The notes under the pieces are model-generated. The model worked only from the letters and a program-made list of their open reading frames with translations, was not told where the DNA came from and did no database searches. A program made the position numbers and the translations under genes. Shown one piece after another: positions 47,163-55,148 of a DNA stretch of 64,000 nt; positions within the stretch are counted from its first letter, which is position 1, and the number at the start of each line of letters is the position of its first letter. The DNA comes from Aquaspirillum serpens DSM 68. GTDB taxonomy: Bacteria > Pseudomonadota > Gammaproteobacteria > Burkholderiales > Aquaspirillaceae. Where the stretch lies: assembly GCF_000420525.1 (NCBI RefSeq), contig NZ_ATVC01000005.1:1-64000 (forward strand), in the 5' to 3' direction.

Positions 47163-47744
47163 TGATTGTGTGCGAGCAAGCCCGGCTAATGTGCACGGGT
47201 AGGGATAGCGCGTCGTTATGTCAACGACCCTGTCCTCGCCTCTCCTTTCTGTTCAGAGTGCTATCTTTAACGTTAACCATCACACCATCACTACACAGCG
47301 TTGGTATCTGTGATGGCGCCGATTTCATGCCTAGTGTTTACGGTAAGCATAAACGGGATTTTGCAATTTCATCTCGCTTGCTTACCGACAAAGAACGTTT
47401 ACTACAGCCTTTCTGACATAAAAACTATGTTGAAAGTTGCAGTGGCCGAATCATTTGTCCTCTCGTTTTGACTAATGAAACAACCGCTCCCTGAATTTTA
47501 TAAACAATATCTTCAAAAAAACCAGCAAAATTTGCAAAAAACTTTCTTCACCTGCGGTTTCTACTGAGGGTCGTGCCTAAGACATGACCACTTCATTAGC
47601 CATTCTATGCAAAGAATAGGCACATGACAAACAAGAGAATGTTACATATTGTTCAAAATGCAACATCTTTTCAGTTATAACAAATGAGTTCACAGCAGAA
47701 AAATTCAAGAGAAGAAAAATACAACAAGAGAATAAAGCGGAGGT
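47163..47744. other. Gene-free stretch with two inverted repeats, possibly a structured RNA
   Basis: No convincing coding frame. CCATCACA (47277-47284)/TGTGATGG (47309-47316) and CGGTAAGCA (47341-47349)/TGCTTACCG (47379-47387) are perfect inverted repeats with 24- and 29-base loops. The right half is AT-rich. It could hold the XRE promoter and operator sites or a small RNA. Confidence 0.4.
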
Positions 47745-47840
47745 GGCGAGCCTTAACCCCGGCACTTGCAAATCATAGCTGTGGCTGCTTCCTTCCGGAC
47801 CTGACCAGGTTCACTACATTGCAATGCGAGGAGACCCGCC
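47745..47840 (-). ncRNA. ffs: 4.5S signal recognition particle RNA
   Basis: Minus-strand sequence contains the SRP domain IV core GGTCAGGTCCGGAAGGAAGC followed by AGCC, including the GGAA tetraloop and the internal loops that bind Ffh. The ends GGCGGG...GGCTCGCC pair, giving the single hairpin of about 96 bases typical of small bacterial SRP RNA. It works with Ffh and FtsY in co-translational membrane targeting. Ends are set from pairing and may differ by several bases. Confidence 0.95.
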
Positions 47841-47858
47841 ATAGAGACAAGACGGCGG

Positions 47859-47887
47859 ACTATATACCTATCCGTCTTGTTTGACAA
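47859..47887 (-). promoter_or_regulatory. ffs: Sigma-70-like promoter of the SRP RNA gene
   Basis: On the minus strand TTGTCA (47887-47882) and TATAGT (47864-47859) are separated by 17 bases, ending 18 bases before the predicted RNA 5' end. The first nucleotides may be removed by processing. Confidence 0.7.
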
Positions 47888-47926
47888 GAGTCAAAGAAAA
47901 GAAATTTTTATGCTGCTTACAACAGC

Positions 47927-48373
47927 TTAATCTTCTTTCTTAAACTGGTCGTGACAGCTTTTACAGGTTTTTTGCACTGCGCCAAACTGGGGTTTGATTT
48001 GGGCTAAATCGCCGGTTTGTGCCACTTGTACCAGTTTTGCAGTTTCAGCTTGATGCTGATCGATGGCTTTTTTGAATTCGGCAGGTTTGGTCCAAATTTC
48101 AGCACGCGAATTGGTTTTGCCTTTGTCGCTCCCTGCGGGGAAATGCTCCCATGGTTTTTTTGCCAAGGCATCCATATCGCTAGCCAACTTAGCAAAAGCA
48201 GCTTTGTCGTAAGGTTGTTTGCCTTTAATCACTGCCCCCATCTGCTCGCCGAACACTTTTTTGTATTCTTTGAAGACCGCTTTACGCGCTTCGATAGGAT
48301 CTTGGGCAGCAGCTTGCGCGCCGAAGGCAGTACCGGCTAACACGGCTGCGAACAACAATTTGGTGATACGCAT
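47927..48373 (-). CDS. Cytochrome c'-like class II c-type cytochrome
   Basis: A 148-residue periplasmic haem protein. Signal peptide MRITKLLFAAVLAGTAFGAQA. The haem-binding CKSCH is close to the C terminus (QKTCKSCHDQFKKED), as in class II/cytochrome c' four-helix bundles. Members bind NO and may protect against nitrosative stress. The start is the ATG at 48373 with AAGGAG at -15; the frame extends to 48427 without a signal-peptide pattern. The distance from the zinc operon start is short but they are divergent. Confidence 0.9.
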   Translation of the reverse strand: MRITKLLFAAVLAGTAFGAQAAAQDPIEARKAVFKEYKKVFGEQMGAVIKGKQPYDKAAFAKLASDMDALAKKPWEHFPAGSDKGKTNSRAEIWTKPAEFKKAIDQHQAETAKLVQVAQTGDLAQIKPQFGAVQKTCKSCHDQFKKED

Positions 48374-48505
48374 GTTTTCCATCTCCTTTGTCATAAGACA
48401 ATGACTATTTACAACACAAACCGACATAGTATCGGCAAATCATAATTAAGAAAATATTAAACTGATGCCAATGGCGAAAAATTTTTCGGGCTATCTGTCA
48501 GGCCA

Positions 48506-48528
48506 GAAATGTTATACAATATCATTTT
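48506..48528 (+). promoter_or_regulatory. Zur box ahead of the zinc operon
   Basis: A 23-base imperfect palindrome centred on 48517: GAAATGTTATA - C - AATATCATTTT. The left half is a full match to the gammaproteobacterial Zur consensus half-site GAAATGTTATA and the right half matches its complement at 8 of 11 positions. It ends 20 bases before the zur ATG and overlaps a TATACAAT stretch that could be the -10 element. Confidence 0.8.
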
Positions 48529-48548
48529 GATCGCCACTTGCTAGACTT

Positions 48549-48998
48549 ATGGACGCTGAACTGTATTTACAGCGCGCAGCATCACACTGCACCGCACAAG
48601 GCAGTCGCCTCACGCCACTGCGCCGCAAAATTTTACAACTCGCTCTTGCCCAATCCGGTTTGGTCAAAGCCTACCAGCTCCTGCATTGTTTACAAGCCGA
48701 ACGAGGGCTCGATAACGGGGTGGTTGCGCCGCCGACTATTTACCGTGCGCTAGATTTTTTGGTAGCACACGGTTTTTTACATCGTGTGGATGCTCTCAAC
48801 GCGTATGTCGTGTGTCCACATTTTGCCTGTGAACATGATGGCATTATGTTGGTATGCGACCATTGCGGCCAAGTGCAAGAAGTCGATGCCACACACAGCC
48901 TCGGTTCTCTGTGGCAACAGTGCCACCAACATGGCTTTCAGCCTCACCAACGCGACTTAGTCCTCACCGGAACGTGTCAACAATGTCAAACAGCCTAA
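48549..48998 (+). CDS. zur: Fur-family zinc uptake regulator Zur
   Basis: A 149-residue Fur-family repressor. A winged-helix N-terminal half (SRLTPLRRKILQLALAQSG, PPTIYRALDFLVAHGFLHRV) precedes a metal-binding half with CDHCGQVQEVD and GTCQQCQ, the two CxxC structural zinc sites, and a His-rich stretch HQHGFQPHQR. The N-terminal extension and the downstream znu genes favour Zur over Fur. With zinc bound it should repress its own operon through the box at 48506-48528. Confidence 0.93.
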   Translation: MDAELYLQRAASHCTAQGSRLTPLRRKILQLALAQSGLVKAYQLLHCLQAERGLDNGVVAPPTIYRALDFLVAHGFLHRVDALNAYVVCPHFACEHDGIMLVCDHCGQVQEVDATHSLGSLWQQCHQHGFQPHQRDLVLTGTCQQCQTA

Positions 48999-49945
48999 GC
49001 GCCCCGACTCAAGGCATCATGACGCCGGTTCACTTGCTGGCGGGATTCCTTGGCACCGGTAAGACCACCACACTATTACAGCTATTGGCCCAACGTCCTA
49101 CCACAGAAAAGTGGGCAGTAATCGTCAACGAGTTTGGTGAAATCGGCATTGATGGTGTGGTGTTACAGCAACAAGACATTGAAGTACGCGAAATCAGTGG
49201 CGGGTGTCTGTGCTGTACCACCGGCCCACAGTTACCCGTCACTGTTACCCGTCTGTTACGCGACTATGAACCAGATCGCCTGTTTATTGAAACCAGCGGC
49301 CTTGCCCATCTGGCAACATTAGTCGATCAACTGAAACGGCCACCATTGGGCAATGCACTGGCGATGCAAGCGGTGATCACCCTTGTCGATGTCCGACAAT
49401 TTTTTGATAGCCAATATCGCGATCATCCGGTATACCGTGACCAAATTCAAATTGCTGATGTTTTGGTTGCCAGCAAAACCGATCTCGCCAGCCCGGAACA
49501 ATTGTCGGCCTTCGAACAAGAAGCCGCCGCCATGTTCCCCCCTAAACAAGCCATCTTGAATATTCAACACGGCCACCTCGGCGCCGAAGTGTTGACGATG
49601 CACACCGCCTCGCCCGCACCAAGTCGCTATCGGCCCAAATTACCCAGTGCTGATAATGACATCAGCAGTTGTGGTTGGCGTTTTCCGGCTCAACAACGCT
49701 TTGATACAGACCGCGTGGCACGGCTTTTTGATCAACTACCCCATTTAGTAACAGGGCTGTGGCGTGCAAAAGCGGTGTTATACGTCCATCAACAACGCTT
49801 GTGGTTTAACTGGAGCGCGGGGCAATGGGGTGTTGAATCTGTGGCATGGCGCGGTGAAAGTCGCTTTGAGCTAATTTGTCGTCAAGCACAAGACTTTTCT
49901 GATCTCGAAGCCGCGTTATATGCCTGTCTGGTTACCGATTATTGA
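48983..49945 (+). CDS. COG0523 CobW-family GTPase (zinc-responsive metallochaperone type)
   Basis: A G3E GTPase of about 320 residues. Motifs: GFLGTGKTT (P-loop), INVNEFGE-type stretch (VNEFGEIGIDG), the metal-binding GGCLCC, and a C-terminal CobW_C region. These proteins deliver zinc to client enzymes, especially under zinc limitation, which fits its place between zur and znuC. The frame extends back to 48854. I favour the ATG at 48983, overlapping the zur 3' end by 16 bases; ATG at 49019 (MTPVHLLAGF), close to the P-loop as in many homologues, is a good alternative. Confidence 0.92.
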   Translation: MSNSLSAPTQGIMTPVHLLAGFLGTGKTTTLLQLLAQRPTTEKWAVIVNEFGEIGIDGVVLQQQDIEVREISGGCLCCTTGPQLPVTVTRLLRDYEPDRLFIETSGLAHLATLVDQLKRPPLGNALAMQAVITLVDVRQFFDSQYRDHPVYRDQIQIADVLVASKTDLASPEQLSAFEQEAAAMFPPKQAILNIQHGHLGAEVLTMHTASPAPSRYRPKLPSADNDISSCGWRFPAQQRFDTDRVARLFDQLPHLVTGLWRAKAVLYVHQQRLWFNWSAGQWGVESVAWRGESRFELICRQAQDFSDLEAALYACLVTDY

Positions 49946-49952
49946 AGCAGGA

Positions 49953-50075
49953 ATGGTTATGCATCATCACACAGGTTTTAGCCTGTTTGCCGCCTCATTG
50001 TGGGCACGGCTGGGTTTGGTTGCGTTAGCAGCAAGCACTTTATGGCTTGGCGTCTATTGGGCAATGTCACAATGA
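49953..50075 (+). CDS. 40-residue single-pass membrane peptide in the zinc operon
   Basis: A small frame between the GTPase and znuC. It starts 7 bases after the GTPase stop and its TGA overlaps the znuC ATG (ATGA), so it is enclosed by tightly packed genes. The product begins MVMHHHTGFSLF, then one hydrophobic helix (LGLVALAASTLWLGVYWAM). The three His at 4-6 could bind metal. I do not recognise a family. Coding status rests on position, overlap and membrane-helix composition; the ribosome site (GCAGGA) is weak. Confidence 0.6.
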   Translation: MVMHHHTGFSLFAASLWARLGLVALAASTLWLGVYWAMSQ

Positions 50076-50851
50076 ATAGCGTCTCTCTCTCCAGCGACGC
50101 CCAATTTGGCCTCGACAATCTTACTGTCTCTTATCAGCGTCGTCCGGCAATTCACCACCTCAGTGGCCGCTTTACCCTCGGCAGCAGTAATGCCATTTAT
50201 GGCCCAAATGGTGCCGGCAAGAGTACGGTCCTTAAAGCCTTACTGGGTTTGGTGCGCCCCGACCACGGCAAAGTGATTTGTGACGGTATCCGTACAGCAG
50301 ACATTGCTTATTTACCGCAGGCCAGCGATATCGACCGCAGTTTGCCAATTACCGTAGCTGATTTGGTGTTAACGGGCTTATGGCAACGAATTGGCATGTT
50401 TCGTGCCGCAGGCAAAGCAGGCCGACAACGGGTCAGTGCGGCGCTCACCACCGTCGGCTTATCTGGCTTTGAACATCGTCCGATTTATCAGTTATCGGGT
50501 GGTCAATTTCAGCGGGTGTTATTCGCTAGAATTTTGGTACAAGACGCCAAGGTGATTTTGTTAGATGAACCGTTTAATTCGATTGATGCCAAAACCACAG
50601 AAGAACTGTTGGCACTGATTAACCAATGGGTATTAGAACAACGTACCGTGATTGCCGTGTTACATGACGAACAACAAGTGCGCAACCATTTCCAACACAC
50701 GCTTTTACTCGCCCGCGAAATGATCGCGTGGGGCCCAACTCACAAAGTGCTAACCCCGACCCACCTCCAACGCGCTCGGATGAATGTAGCGGTATGGGAT
50801 GAGGCGCCACCAGTCTGCCATCGTGATGATGCCGTCGTAACCGCTTCTTGA
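50072..50851 (+). CDS. znuC: Zinc ABC transporter ATP-binding protein
   Basis: ATPase of a cluster 9 zinc/manganese importer. About 259 residues from the ATG at 50072 (MNSVSLSSDAQFGLDNLTVS); the frame is open from 50000, but that stretch lies inside the upstream small ORF. Motifs: Walker A GPNGAGKST, Q-loop LPQAS, signature LSGGQFQRVLFAR, Walker B VILLDEPFNSID, H-loop VLHDEQ. Zinc specificity comes from the Zur context. Cytoplasmic face of the inner membrane, paired with ZnuB. Confidence 0.93.
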   Translation: MNSVSLSSDAQFGLDNLTVSYQRRPAIHHLSGRFTLGSSNAIYGPNGAGKSTVLKALLGLVRPDHGKVICDGIRTADIAYLPQASDIDRSLPITVADLVLTGLWQRIGMFRAAGKAGRQRVSAALTTVGLSGFEHRPIYQLSGGQFQRVLFARILVQDAKVILLDEPFNSIDAKTTEELLALINQWVLEQRTVIAVLHDEQQVRNHFQHTLLLAREMIAWGPTHKVLTPTHLQRARMNVAVWDEAPPVCHRDDAVVTAS

Positions 50852-50859
50852 GATTCACT

Positions 50860-51732
50860 GTGACCTTTTACGATTTATTTTTTGCTCCCTTTGTAGAGTT
50901 CAGTTTTATGCGCCGCGCACTGGTGGGGTGTATTGCCCTCGCCTTCGGCTGTGGCCCGATTGGTTTATTTTTGGTGATGCGGCGGATGAGTCTGATGGGT
51001 GATGCCATGAGCCATGCCGTATTGCCAGGGGCGGCAGTCGGTTATCTGTTGGCAGGTCTATCACTGCCAGCAATGAGTATTGGTGGCTTTATTGCGGGTG
51101 TCAGTGTGGTGTTAATCGCTGGCCTTGCCAGCCGCTTTACCGAGCTAAAAGAAGATGCCAGTTTAGCGGCGTTTTACTTGTTGTCTTTGGCCGCCGGTGT
51201 GTTGTTAGTGACCCGTTTTGGCAGTCAAGTCGATTTAATCCATATCTTGTTTGGTTCGGTGCTTGCCGTCGATAACGCCGCGCTCTACCTCGTCTCGACT
51301 ATCGCCACCCTATCAATGCTCACCCTCGCGGTGATTTATCGGCCTTTACTGTTAGAAAGCCTCGACCCTGCGTTCCTGCGCGCCAGCGGCAACCGAGGGG
51401 GGTGGTACTACCAAATCTTTATGCTGTTGGTGGTGTTGAATTTAGTCGCGGGCTTTCAAGCACTGGGTACGCTGATGTCAGTCGGATTGATGATGATTCC
51501 AGCTGTCAGTGCCCGACTGTGGGCGCAATCCATTGGCTACATGTTGTTATTTGCAATTGGTATTGCACTGTTTTCCGGTTATGGCGGTTTATTACTGTCG
51601 TTCCATTTTGACCTACCTTCTGGCCCCGCCATTATCTTGCTCGCTGGCAGTATCTATGCCGTCTCGCTTCTGATTGCCCCTGCTGGAGGCGTTTTAGGCC
51701 GCTATCTCCGCTTACGCCATTTAGAACGCTAG
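50860..51732 (+). CDS. znuB: Zinc ABC transporter permease
   Basis: Inner-membrane permease of the ABC-3 family. The GTG at 50860 (MTFYDLFFAPFVEFSFMRR) agrees with the family start; the open frame reaches a TTG at 50848 that overlaps the znuC stop. About 290 residues and eight or so hydrophobic segments. The family stretch SLMGDAMSHAVLPGAAVGYLL (cytoplasmic coupling region) is present near residues 45-65. Partner of ZnuC and ZnuA. Confidence 0.93.
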   Translation: MTFYDLFFAPFVEFSFMRRALVGCIALAFGCGPIGLFLVMRRMSLMGDAMSHAVLPGAAVGYLLAGLSLPAMSIGGFIAGVSVVLIAGLASRFTELKEDASLAAFYLLSLAAGVLLVTRFGSQVDLIHILFGSVLAVDNAALYLVSTIATLSMLTLAVIYRPLLLESLDPAFLRASGNRGGWYYQIFMLLVVLNLVAGFQALGTLMSVGLMMIPAVSARLWAQSIGYMLLFAIGIALFSGYGGLLLSFHFDLPSGPAIILLAGSIYAVSLLIAPAGGVLGRYLRLRHLER

Positions 51733-51745
51733 GAATGCTCATTCA

Positions 51746-52651
51746 ATGAAAAAATCCCTTCTTGCCCTTAGCCTCAGTCTCGGTTTTTCTGCCTCCGTTT
51801 GGGCAGCAGAACCCTTACCAGTGTTAGCCAGTTTCAGCATCCTTGCCGACATCACGCAACAAGTCGGCGGTGAACGGGTGGCGGTAAACAGCTTGGTCGG
51901 CCCTAATCAAGATGCCCATGTCTATCAACCCTCGCCGCAAGACGTCAAAAAACTGTTAGCCAGCCGCGTATTTGTGGTGAATGGTTTAGGGTTCGAAGGC
52001 TGGATTCAACGGTTGACCCAATCCAGCCAATATCGTGGTCAAACCGTGGTAGCGAGCGAAAAAATCAAACCGCTTACCGTAAAAAACAACCATGGACACG
52101 ATCACGGTCATCGCCATGATCATGGAAAAGGGGTCGATCCCCACGCTTGGCACAATCCACAGCATGTCATTCAATATGGCCATACCATTGCCCAAGCGTT
52201 AGCCAAGGCCGATCCTGCCGGTGCCAGCTACTATCAACAGCGCGCACAACAGTTTGAACAACAACTGCGCCAGCTCGACCAGTCGATTGAACAACAGTTT
52301 GCTGCAATCCCAGTGGCACAACGTAAAGTGATCACCAGCCACGATGCCTTTTCCTATTTGGGACAACGCTATCAGATTCGCTTTATCGCCCCACAGGGCA
52401 TGAGTACCGAATCGGAAGCCTCTGCCGCCAGCGTGGCCAAATTGGTCAAACAAATTCGCCAAGAGAAGGTCAAAGCGTTGTTTGTCGAAAATATGGCCGA
52501 CCAACGTCTGTTACAGCAAATTTCACAAGAAACCAGCGTCAAAATCGGTGGCAAGTTGTATTCCGATGCTTTGTCAGCCGGCGCTCCGGCTGGTTCATAT
52601 ATTGAACTAATGCAATATAACGCTAAAAATCTCGCTTCTGCTTTGCAATAA
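51746..52651 (+). CDS. znuA: Zinc ABC transporter substrate-binding protein
   Basis: Periplasmic cluster 9 metal-binding protein, 301 residues. Signal peptide MKKSLLALSLSLGFSASVWA cleaved before AEPLPV. Metal ligands are in PNQDAHVYQPSP (His), DPHAWHNPQH (His), and SHDAFSYLG (His/Asp). Between residues 113 and 129 is the His/Asp loop NNHGHDHGHRHDHGKG typical of zinc-specific ZnuA. Last gene of the zinc operon, with a hairpin 16 bases after its stop. Confidence 0.95.
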   Translation: MKKSLLALSLSLGFSASVWAAEPLPVLASFSILADITQQVGGERVAVNSLVGPNQDAHVYQPSPQDVKKLLASRVFVVNGLGFEGWIQRLTQSSQYRGQTVVASEKIKPLTVKNNHGHDHGHRHDHGKGVDPHAWHNPQHVIQYGHTIAQALAKADPAGASYYQQRAQQFEQQLRQLDQSIEQQFAAIPVAQRKVITSHDAFSYLGQRYQIRFIAPQGMSTESEASAASVAKLVKQIRQEKVKALFVENMADQRLLQQISQETSVKIGGKLYSDALSAGAPAGSYIELMQYNAKNLASALQ

Positions 52652-52666
52652 TTGCGCTAGAATGGC

Positions 52667-52715
52667 CACCCATCACCGGTTTCCCCATAGAAATTGGGGA
52701 TGGGTGTTTATTTTC
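52667..52715 (+). terminator. Terminator of the zinc operon
   Basis: CACCCAT (52667-52673) and CCCCA (52683-52687) pair with TGGGG (52695-52699) and ATGGGTG (52700-52706) as a two-part stem, followed by a T-rich TTTATTTTC. From 52716 to 52944 there is no gene, only the promoter region of the next regulator. Confidence 0.7.
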
Positions 52716-52944
52716 TTTGACATTGGCGTTTAATTTGTTAAATTAGACCAAACATAGCTTGTCTAACACAATTCTTTTTCCTGTTTATTCAGCTACCGAG
52801 GCAATATCCTTGTCTCACATCCGCTTGGCTGCAAATTTTAGCCACAGTGAACGACAAAATTTTTAGGTATTTGTCCATAACAGTGCTCATCTTTGACAAA
52901 AAATCGGATAAAGTAGCGTTTTTGTTATTCTGAACGAGGTTTGC

Positions 52945-53580
52945 ATGTCTCGCACACCCAATACGTCCCAATCAGCAGCTCTCGATGCCGACTCGCCTGA
53001 TGCTTTCTGCAGCACACGCCAAGCAGCCACTCGTCTAGGTGTGTCAGTAGGGACAGTACAGCAAATGGTCGAACAAGGCGTGCTATCTGGTTGGAAAACC
53101 GCCGGTGGACACCGCCGTATCAGCCTGCGCTCGCTCGAAACGCTACTACGCTCCCGCGTTGGCGCAACCTCATCGTCTGACGCGCACACGCTCTCTGTGT
53201 TGATCGTTGAAGATGATCCTTTCGAACAAGCGTTCTATCGTGAAACGCTGGCCGAAATGAAATTGCCCTTAAAACTGGAAATTGTTGGCAATGGTTTCGA
53301 TGGTTTGCTGGTTGTCGGTCGCCAACGCCCTGATGTGTTGATCTCTGACTTGATGTTACCGGGGATGGATGGCTTCTTGATGATTCGTGCCTTGCGTGCC
53401 GATCCAGATTTATCCTATCTCGATATTGTTGTCGTCAGTGGCCTCAGCAACGAAGAAATCGCCGAGCGCGGTGGTTTACCAGAAGATGTAACTGTCTTTT
53501 CCAAGCCAATTCCTTTCCGTGAATTACACGGCTATTTACTCGCTAAACGTATCCAGCTCGGTCGACGCAGCGCACGCTAA
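52945..53580 (+). CDS. HTH (excisionase/MerR-like) - receiver domain response regulator
   Basis: A 211-residue regulator with the DNA-binding domain at the N terminus: [38 protein letters not shown] (about 23-60), an excisionase/MerR-type winged helix. A receiver domain follows (from about 87): [15 protein letters not shown], the phospho-acceptor Asp in [12 protein letters not shown], and Lys in FSKPIPF. This domain order is the reverse of ordinary response regulators. No histidine kinase is adjacent. GAGG precedes the ATG. Target unknown. Confidence 0.88.
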   Translation: MSRTPNTSQSAALDADSPDAFCSTRQAATRLGVSVGTVQQMVEQGVLSGWKTAGGHRRISLRSLETLLRSRVGATSSSDAHTLSVLIVEDDPFEQAFYRETLAEMKLPLKLEIVGNGFDGLLVVGRQRPDVLISDLMLPGMDGFLMIRALRADPDLSYLDIVVVSGLSNEEIAERGGLPEDVTVFSKPIPFRELHGYLLAKRIQLGRRSAR

Positions 53581-53624
53581 TTCCTTTCTGCCAGCCCGTC
53601 TGCATGATATCCGGAAGTTTTAAT

Positions 53625-55094
53625 ATGCTGAATCAATCAGAATTTGACGCGCTGGCGGCACAGGGATATAACCGTATCCCCGTTACGCTGGCTTTATTTG
53701 CCGACCTCGACACGCCCTTGTCGGTTTATTTGAAGCTAGCCAACCAACCTTATTCCTATTTGCTTGAATCGGTTGTCGGCGGGGAACGGTTTGGTCGTTA
53801 CTCTTTTATTGGCCTGCCTGCGGCAACCCGCTTGCGGGTGAATGGTAAACGGGTACAAGTCGAACACGGTGATCGAGTCCTCGAAACCCACGATGGTGAC
53901 CCACTGGCGTTTATCGAAGCATTTCAAAATCGCTTTTCTACCCCACCACAGCAAGGTCTACCGCGCTTTTGTGGCGGTCTTGTCGGTTATTTCGGTTATG
54001 AAACGATCAAACTAATCGAGAAAAAATTGGCCGATTGCCCAAACAAAACCGACACAATCGGCACCCCCGATATTTTGTTAATGCTGTCAGAAGAACTGGC
54101 CGTGGTAGACAATTTATCGGGCAAATTGCATTTGGTCGTGTATGCCGACCCAGCCGTCCCAAATAGCTATCAAAAAGCCCTTGCACGCTTGGAAGTATTA
54201 CGGCAAAAACTGCGTGAACCCACGCCGATGCCGCTGTCGAGTCCATCTCAAGTGACCACAGCACACAGTGTCTGGGGACAAGAGGCGTTTAAAGACGCAG
54301 TGAGCCGCAGCAAAGCTTATATCCAAGCGGGTGACATCATGCAGGTGGTGTTATCACAGCGGATGGAAATGCCTTTTAGCGACAGTCCACTGTCACTGTA
54401 TCGCGCCCTACGCAGCCTCAATCCCTCGCCCTATTTGTTCTTCTACCATTTTGATGATTTTCATGTCGTCGGAAGCAGCCCTGAAATTCTCGTACGCCAA
54501 GAAAACCGAACGGTCACCGTCCGCCCAATCGCCGGTACCCGTGTGCGCGGTCAAACACGCGAAGAAGATCAAGCACTCGCAGAGGACTTGCTGGCCGATC
54601 CCAAAGAGATTGCTGAGCATGTGATGTTGATGGATTTGGGCCGCAATGATGTTGGTCGTGTTTCGGAAACTGGCTCGGTGCAGGTCACTGATCGCATGGT
54701 GATCGAAAAATATTCACACGTAATGCACATCGTCTCTAGTGTGGAAGGCCGTTTGCAAAAGCAACTCGGTAATCTGGATGTGCTAAAAGCGACTTTCCCA
54801 GCAGGGACTCTATCTGGTGCGCCCAAAGTCCGCGCCATGGAAATCATTGATGAACTAGAACCGATTAAGCGTGGGATCTACGGCGGTGCCGTCGGTTATC
54901 TCGGTTTTAACGGTGATATGGACTTGGCGATTGCGATTCGGACAGCGGTGATTAAGGATGGCACCTTGTTTGTGCAAGCGGGTGCCGGTGTGGTCGCTGA
55001 CTCGGTCCCAGAAAGCGAATGGCAGGAAACGTGCAATAAAGCCCGCGCGGTGCTGCGCGCCGCCGAATTGGTGCAACACGGTTTGGATGCCTAA
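53625..55094 (+). CDS. trpE: Anthranilate synthase component I
   Basis: Converts chorismate to anthranilate with ammonia or glutamine (through TrpG), the first committed step of tryptophan synthesis. 489 residues from the ATG at 53625 with GGAAG upstream. N-terminal Trp-inhibition site [18 protein letters not shown]; catalytic part with [45 protein letters not shown] and [21 protein letters not shown]. No leader peptide or attenuator was seen in the 40-base gap upstream. trpG is not next to it. Confidence 0.97.
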   Translation: MLNQSEFDALAAQGYNRIPVTLALFADLDTPLSVYLKLANQPYSYLLESVVGGERFGRYSFIGLPAATRLRVNGKRVQVEHGDRVLETHDGDPLAFIEAFQNRFSTPPQQGLPRFCGGLVGYFGYETIKLIEKKLADCPNKTDTIGTPDILLMLSEELAVVDNLSGKLHLVVYADPAVPNSYQKALARLEVLRQKLREPTPMPLSSPSQVTTAHSVWGQEAFKDAVSRSKAYIQAGDIMQVVLSQRMEMPFSDSPLSLYRALRSLNPSPYLFFYHFDDFHVVGSSPEILVRQENRTVTVRPIAGTRVRGQTREEDQALAEDLLADPKEIAEHVMLMDLGRNDVGRVSETGSVQVTDRMVIEKYSHVMHIVSSVEGRLQKQLGNLDVLKATFPAGTLSGAPKVRAMEIIDELEPIKRGIYGGAVGYLGFNGDMDLAIAIRTAVIKDGTLFVQAGAGVVADSVPESEWQETCNKARAVLRAAELVQHGLDA

Positions 55095-55148
55095 TGCCCT
55101 GATTGACAAAATCAGGGTATAATTGCCCGACATAATAGGGCAATAGAT

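Noticed and set aside
47475-47567. 30-residue frame starting MKQPLPEFYKQYL
   Set aside because: No ribosome binding site, no recognisable domain and low-complexity Gln/Lys content; chance frame in an AT-rich stretch.
53581-53624. Trp leader peptide / attenuator before trpE
   Set aside because: The gap is 44 bases, with no Trp-codon run and no terminator stem.
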